From positions 188,354 through 210,380 of the forward strand of contig BLXT01001968.1 in the NCBI GenBank assembly GCA_019648995.1: DNA of 22,027 nucleotides, given 5' to 3'. The translations under genes were made by a program, and so were the position numbers. Position 1 is the first letter of the stretch; every line of letters begins with the position of its first letter. This stretch comes from Plakobranchus ocellatus (lineage: Eukaryota; Mollusca; Gastropoda; Plakobranchidae). Below are positions 9,345 through 22,027 of this stretch, piece by piece. Under the pieces are notes generated by a model. That model was not told where the DNA came from and did not search any database. It saw nothing but the letters and a program-made list of their open reading frames with translations.

Positions 9345-9673
9345 CATGACTCCTCATAACTTTGTGTTACTGTTAACTATTTGAATGACACCTCAGATAT
9401 TGACTCTAGCTGTTGCACACACTGATTGCATGCGTGTAAAACAATAAGTTCGACAATAACTAATATGCAAGAAAACGGCTTTCTTTCTAAGGAGTAAAGC
9501 AGTAACTTTTCGCCCATCAAATTAAGATGACAACTCTTTTCACTCTACCCCTGCGTGCAAATTTATATTTTTATGAGATGAGAAAAGACTGAGTGTGAGA
9601 AGCTGGCAGAGAGAAATAGCTGAGCCACACATAAGCTCAGTATCTTTAGCCTTGCCATTGCTTACTAAAATGG

Positions 9674-9968
9674 AATAAATTTCACTTAAGTGTCCTATCA
9701 AGTACTTAACTTAACTATCTGATCTTGTTTGAAAAATGTTTTCATTTTACTTTTTAAACTGCTAATGAAATATGGACATTTTTAGGAAAGATGCATTATC
9801 TATGAAGTAGATATACAAAAGAAAGTACATGTATTACAGTTATAAAATAAAAGAGTACATATATAATTATATATATATATATATATATACATTTTTTTTG
9901 TTGTTTTTATATCCTGTGAACTATTGCTTGAGTATTAAGTTTATACGAAATAATTTATTCTAAATAAA
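9674..9968 (+). promoter_or_regulatory. Candidate polyadenylation signals of the ligase-like gene
   Basis: Three canonical AATAAA words lie 330-625 nt after the stop: 9674-9679, 9846-9851 and 9963-9968. In such AT-rich DNA chance copies are expected, and a further one at 12091-12096 is possible, so which one is used is open. Confidence 0.35.
9868..9889. repeat. (AT)n dinucleotide tract
   Basis: About eleven uninterrupted AT units, in the presumed 3' UTR or just beyond it. Confidence 0.9.
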
Positions 9969-12900
9969 ATACCTTCTATATTTGTATACTTATATTTATA
10001 TGTAAAAACCTTGGACCAACGAGAGAACCAAAACTATACAAGAAGTCCAAATTTTCTTCCTCTTGTTCTTAGTGGAAAAACTTGCTCCAATGGGTGCCAA
10101 CTTTGAATTTAGCAAAGGAAGCAAGGTCATTTCTAGGCTTTAGTAGAAAAGTGAAATCAAATCAGACTTGATCTATACAAACAAGTGTACAATTTGTGGC
10201 CTGTCTATGCTGCAACACGGTGCTGGCTAAGTCTGTATCGCTAAACGCCCCTGCATGTGGATGTAGACAGGGTCAAGGTAGACTCTGTGTGAGATGGGAA
10301 TGGTGAGACAAGTGGGCTTTCCTTATGGGTCTGAACACAACACAGGACATAATGCCAGTTTTAAAAGGGGAGAGAGAGGATGATGTGCAGTGCAAGGCAC
10401 AGCAACAGTAAAAGAAAAAAAAAGAGGGAGTAGTGACAATGTGATCAGCATTGAACATTGCCTAAGCTCATGCTAGATTATATTTGAAAATTGGATCAAG
10501 CTGGACTTGTAGTTTATTTGTGTATTGACATGACCAAAACTGAGTGTCCAAACATATCTATAGATCCTTAATCTCAGACTCTGATGGTTTTGTTCTTTGA
10601 AGTTTCCTATCCTGCCTTTTACAAACTGTAGATATTTTTTAAATGATTTTTTTCAGGGCCATCTTTTTATTCAATGGGATCTGCATTTAACACAACAATG
10701 CCACACACGATTTTCTCATTCTAGGTCCATATCACTGTTTACAGCATCAGAATTCACTCAAGTCAACTCTTAAATTAATCTTATATTTATGAAACATTTT
10801 GAGCTTCTTTCCATTTATTTTACAGATATTTTAAAGAACATGCAATCAATAAGTTGATGCGATTTTTAATTCCCAAAGGACATTGACCCAGGAGCAGTCC
10901 ACTGTATTTGCTGAACATTTTTTAATATATATATTTTTTTAGACCTATAGATAGTGTAATCTGGTGTATATCATTGAAATGAAGATAGTAAATTGAGGAA
11001 AATTTCCATTATTAACATTGAAAATATCCCTCATGACAAATTTATTTTATTACATACAGTATTTTTTTTTCAATGTAGATACATTTGCCGCAACTACCTA
11101 CATTTTGCACAAAAAAACTCATACACAGGAGTGCCTGTCAGGGTCATAATCTCATTTAAGATCTGTAAGGATTGCCCTGCACTGCATGAGTATAACTTCA
11201 ATAATATTTTGCATTTCTAGAGCCGTCTTTGCCTCAACAAAGCATATCGTTAGCCAACACAACCTTCTCAGTACAGAGGTTCAGTTAATGCTGGATTAAC
11301 TTTTGACCAATTGTCTTATGCAATACCAATGGCTCAGAAAAAATTCCATTTGCAGTGCTCATTTTGTGGTTATTAATGTGTCTACAATAGTTAGAACAAT
11401 TTTATACCGGTTGGCAACTCAGACTTTTTCCTAACCTTTAAATTAAAGACGCTGCTATTGAAATCTTTTCATTACATATTTTATTCTTCACTTACACTAG
11501 AAAGAAAGATGTTTATTCCTCAAATCCCTAAATTTTTGTCTCTGATTTGCGGTTCTTGTTTTTTCTTACTTACACAAAAAGTTTATATTAAATTACCTCT
11601 ATAAAAGTGGAAAAGCTAGTCACCAAATCAGTTATTTTATATGATAACCATAGAGACTGTCGCAGAGGAATTGAGCATAACAATTATGTAACTTATATTA
11701 AGTACTTTTATATTTGGCTTTTGTATATCAGAATTTGAAATTTCTGTATTTTCTGTTTGCTTCAAAAATTTGTTGGTTTTTTTTTTAAGGCATTTGCTTG
11801 GATTTTAAGCTAACTGTATTTTAAACACTGAAGCATATAACTTTCTAGAGGTGTTTTGTTTACAATATTTATATATATAACATTTTCATGCAATCTCCGT
11901 TTTGTGCCCTTGAACTATGCTTCAAGTCTTCAAGAAATTGTACACATTTATCTTGAATGTTGATAACAATTGTTAAACTACAATATGTGCACCACTGTGA
12001 TATTATAATACAGTAGTTGGCTTGGAGAGCAAAATATTTAAAATTTTTTGTTTTAAAGTCCAGAATTCTTGTGAAGATTGAATGAAGTGAAATAAAATTA
12101 CCACTGTGCTGATGAAACAATCATTTTTTAAAACTTATTAATCTTACACCTCGTCTTGAGGATTGCAATATCGATAACAAACTTACTTTCTTAAAATTAA
12201 AACTTAAGTAATGCTATTAAGTTGACTAGCAGATTTGAAATATGGTCTTATTTTCTTGTAATTTGTATGCAAATTACACGCGGAAAAAAAGCTTTCGTAA
12301 CATCACATTGTTCTCACAAATTTACTTGTGTAAAAATACTGTTTTTTAAATCTATTGGTATCAGTACATAATTCTAAACTCATTTCTAATTTTAAATGCC
12401 AACAAAAAAAATTGTATTTGAAAATGGTTAATGAATACAGAGGGCATGCTCAACGATAAATTATATTTGGACACAATGACCATTCCCTTATCATACAACT
12501 GAAAAAGTGTTCATTGATGCTGCTCTCCTTATTTTCTGTCTTGCTCACACATAGTAATATAGTAATTAGTATGCATATATATTTCTGTTATATGTTGGAC
12601 AACATGCCCAAAAAATGTCAATTAAACTTAGACACATTGTGGCATTAGCTCAATATGCAAGTATAAAATCTGATATTCTTATACTTCTTCCTACAAATGT
12701 TCAATATTTTTTAGTATTTGAAAAATGGCCTTCCGAGGGTTTTTTTCACCCCATATTCCTATGTATCGGTATGTTTATTCCCATATCTTTTTTGAAAATT
12801 TTAGGATTTGACAAAAGCAAATAAAACCTAGGAAATGCTTAAAGCCTTGATCCCTCTACTCTAAATGTATTTCACTTTTTTTCATCTGTCCATATTTGGG

Positions 12901-13121
12901 ATTGGATGAGAAAAGGGGCACTGACAGCCTGCTCCCACTTTGGAAAAGTGAAAATAAAACGTACTATAACACAAACCAAAGTTAAATTGTTGACCGATGT
13001 ACTTTGCTCATCGTTAGCTAGCAAATTTTTTTTTCGTAATATTGTGTGTGTAAGGCAGATAAATACATCTGGAACATATGAAACAATGAGACAAAAAAGT
13101 GCTTGGCAGATCAATTCTAAT

Positions 13122-13127
13122 TTTATT
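13122..13127 (-). promoter_or_regulatory. Candidate polyadenylation signal of PSMD7
   Basis: TTTATT on the + strand, AATAAA on the - strand, about 530 nt after the PSMD7 stop. Another AATAAA at 13661-13666 lies inside the last two codons and is too early to be the main signal; one more is at 12774-12779. Confidence 0.3.
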
Positions 13128-13657
13128 TGTAGCAAACAGGAAAATGGAAACTTAAATATGGTAAAGTGCGTTTAAAAAATTCATCCATTGTTTTGCCAAC
13201 TGCTTCATAACACACTCAACATTTCACTTGCAATCACGCTTCTCTCAGAATTAAAAAGAAAAAAAAAAACGCAATATACATGACACTCAACATTTTTCGC
13301 CTCTTGCTTACCATCTCTACACATACTTGGCTCATAAAAATAATTCAGTGGATCTCCATGTATAAAACTCAAAAGTATTAGATTAACATAATAGCAATGT
13401 CCCTCCTGTATTTTTTATAACAGCTGAAGTGTTGGGGAACAAAAATTTGTCTAAATTAACTCACTTTTCTAAACCAATCAAAACATATTCTGATTTTTAA
13501 ATAAAGAGAAGACTGGTCAATTTTTCTCTTCACTTTACTACACCTACAGTAAGAACAAGAACTATTTCACCCTTTTGACCATGGGGAAGGAAAAACTAAA
13601 CGTTATTCAAGTGTTATCGCTACCCTATCCAACCACCCCTTACACGCACTATCTCTC

Positions 13658-19786
<6,129 letters not shown>

Positions 19787-19854
19787 CTATTCTAATGTCA
19801 ATCCTAATTCTTCATCTCTTTTACTATGGATGGCCCTCTAAGTTTTATGCCATT

Positions 19855-19886
19855 AGAGAGAGATAGAAAGAGAGAGAGACAGATAG
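19855..19886. repeat. Interrupted (GA)n tract
   Basis: Purine dinucleotide run with AGATAGAAAG interruptions, intronic. Confidence 0.8.
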
Positions 19887-20879
19887 GGAACTAATTTATT
19901 TTTTGCAATAATGTTTTCAAGTGACAAAGTAGAATGCATAAATTCAACTTTGACATAAAGTAGCCGGCATTTTCAAAACCTACATGGCTTATGTCAGTCC
20001 TTGAGAATAATACCGCTGAAAATTTGATTATGCCCAGTCAAAGAGCTAAATCATGAAAAAAAAACTGGATAAAGCCAAGATTTAAAACTTAAAATTCAGA
20101 CATGTCCAAACTCTCGTATTTCTTAAATAAATCTAACCCTAGAATACCAGGAAGAGATTCCACCTTAAACAATAACTATTAAATGTCATTATACTGAGGT
20201 TGAAATCTGGACCTGACTCATATCCACTGACCGTGTTTCACTTGAAGAACAAATGCCAGAAAAGCGTAAGATTTTTTTTAAGCTAACTTCTTGTGGTAGA
20301 CAAACTATAGTGTCGCAAGCCATGCATGAAAAATATGTTTACACCTTGACATGACTATTTGACTATTTGGCACATGCAGGCAGAAAGTAAGGAGCATAAG
20401 GCCTTTATAAAACAAAGTACTGCATTTAGGCAGAGATAAAAAATATTATTTTATCCTCTTAGCAAAAACAAAGCTTTACAAAAAATGCTCTGAGTATTGA
20501 GGCAAATGTCCCTAAGCAAGACATATGACTTGAATACCCTAATAGGTGTTTTAACTCACCGGCGCTTCAAAACTGGCCATTTCAGACAGTTTTTAAAAAA
20601 TTCTAGTGCTTTACTAAATTGTAGCAGAAAGTTAATTTTTATTGTACATATTTTTGTATTTCAGAGCTTTACAAATGTGTTGATTTTATTTCTTTTAGTG
20701 TTGTGGTTGATTTTTTACGATTTTTACGATTCCCGTTTTCGGAAAGCGTTCCCAGACAGCAGACACCCATAAATAGCAGATGTAGAAAATCAATAATCTG
20801 AGAAAAATATTTTTACATTTGGAAATAAACTTTGTCACCGAAAATTAAAAATCATTTTATTGAAACTGGTTCTTTGGTC

Positions 20880-21145
20880 TAAATCTAAATCTATCTCACT
20901 CTGAATCATCAAGTCTTTAATTTGACCGTTCACCTTCCTGGGTCGTTGGCTTGTGAGCAGATTATCTAGAATTACAGAAACCGATGACAATTTATTGCTT
21001 TATTATCGTAACTAGACCTAGAGTTTTCACTCGAGATTCAAATGTACATTCTAGAAAGAAATTTCAACCTCGGTCACCTCCTAGAAACTCTTGATCTAGT
21101 CTAGATTCTAAATCTAGAACTAGATCTAGATCTAGAGTTCGAGAT
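20880..21145. repeat. CTAG/TCTAGA-rich degenerate repeat
   Basis: Many overlapping copies of CTAGA, TCTAGA and CTAAAT/CTAGAT words. The densest part is 21081-21137, with near-perfect hexamer steps of CTAGAT. Further scattered CTAG words continue to about 21860. It looks like a decayed simple satellite. Confidence 0.75.
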
Positions 21146-21990
21146 TGGATGGGCACTTAGGTTTAGGGACAAGATTTTATGTTGAACAAAACTAATATTC
21201 TCGAAACGATTGGGAATGGAAATAATTTTCATTTTCTTCTCTTCATTCTTATAATTATGGCTCAACATCACTCTCTTCATCAAACTCAAAAGTATCAATA
21301 CATTGCGCCTTGATTCCGCTATTATTTTGGTTGGGGACGAGTTCAGAATGACAGATCGAGTGGTTTGGAGGTATCCGTCTTCAATCATTTATTTTGAATG
21401 CTAAAAATAGGAGAAACGCGGCAAATCGGGTATCACCGTAAAGCTGGGAAACTCACAAAAACAACCGAGAAAACCAGAAGTTTCTAAGATGTTGTTAACG
21501 TACTTAAAAAAATTCGCAAAGCCATGCCAAGCATACTCGACATCAGGGCCCGGGCGCTACAAATAGCATGTCGATACAGTTTGAGACCAGGGCCCAGTGA
21601 GTTAAGTGTGCTGTAAACCCAGCCATGATTAGATTTAATTTTTGTTGGTCCGTAAAGCAGAAATCCTTTCAAATACCATCTACAATAATTAACTAGATTA
21701 GAATTACATAAATGAATTTTTCATAGATATCTAGGCCTATCTAGCTTTGGTTGCGAAATACATTTATTTGCATCCAAATTGAGCCCTCGAATAAAACTAG
21801 AGATTTAGACTCTAGTGAAGGATTTCAGCTTGTAGAAACCAACCTAGGCCTATTATATGATTTTTATTGCAGAATAATATATCCAGAATATTATAGATAA
21901 AAAAATCTCTTTTCTGATAGTATATACACTTTGTATAGAATGTAACAAGTTTATATAGATTTAGTCCAGACCTGCCAACCCCAAATTGTG

Positions 21991-22026
21991 CTCACAGGAA
22001 TATTCACCACTACTCACAGGAATTTA
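21991..22026. repeat. Direct repeat CTCACAGGAAT, period 22
   Basis: CTCACAGGAAT at 21991-22001 recurs at 22013-22023, right at the window edge, so further copies may lie outside. It follows a CAGACCTGCCAACCCC stretch at 21967-21982 that has the look of an interspersed repeat end. Confidence 0.55.
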
Positions 22027-22027
22027 G

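Larger units (their letters stand above)
9345..13657. other. Convergent intergenic stretch with both 3' UTRs
   Basis: From the TGA of the ligase-like gene to the TGA of PSMD7. It is AT-rich, contains an (AT)n tract at 9868-9889 and a less AT-rich patch at about 10190-10470, and has several AATAAA words on both strands. Reading frames here are short, without recognisable domains, and I support none as a gene. How far each 3' UTR extends cannot be read from sequence alone. Confidence 0.6.

Noticed and set aside
10993-11220. 75-codon frame with Cys and His pairs that hints at a zinc finger
   Set aside because: The spacing does not fit C2H2 or other zinc-binding patterns in any frame; no splice context.
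12872-13175. Overlapping 87- and 89-codon frames on opposite strands
   Set aside because: Mutual shadows in AT-rich DNA without domains, start context or splice support.
21101-21672. Two - strand frames (95 and 62 codons) upstream of PSMD7
   Set aside because: Neither matches the PSMD7 N-terminus or any family I recognise, and the first runs through the CTAG repeat.

Overview
The window is nuclear DNA from a eukaryote, almost certainly an invertebrate animal. It is strongly AT-rich, its genes are cut into short exons (69-163 nt in the complete internal exons) by introns of roughly 0.35-1.8 kb, and splice junctions are clear. Many bacterial-length reading frames here are chance. Degenerate CTAG/TCTAGA clusters near the right end fit my memory of gastropod mollusc genomes, but the species is a guess.

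Two protein-coding genes lie tail to tail. The left gene (+ strand, ten exons, 296-9344) has its 5' end beyond the left edge. Its spliced reading frame of 330 codons closes without a single frame error and shows the motifs of a covalent nucleotidyltransferase of the RNA/DNA ligase superfamily in the right order: K-x-N-G, G-S-K, F-E-x-x-x-P-N, E-G-E-V and K-x-K-x-x-W-Y. These look most like the T4 RNA ligase 1 branch. I know of no assigned function for this animal family, and it is the most interesting object in the window.

The right gene (- strand, seven exons, 19728 down to 13658) is PSMD7/Rpn8, the catalytically dead MPN subunit of the 26S proteasome lid. Only about the first 55 residues are missing; I could not find them between 19729 and 22027.

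The 4.3 kb between the two stop codons (9345-13657) holds both 3' UTRs, an (AT)n tract and several AATAAA sites, with no further gene that I can support. Introns carry microsatellites, a three-copy 41-bp repeat (14676-14800), a direct repeat spaced 99 bp (6179-6310), a cluster of nested inverted repeats (6831-7026) and a possible 27-nt in-frame microexon (7928-7954). The last 2.3 kb (19729-22027) is probably PSMD7 intron or upstream DNA, rich in CTAG words.

The two genes share no obvious pathway; their closeness looks like ordinary convergent packing.
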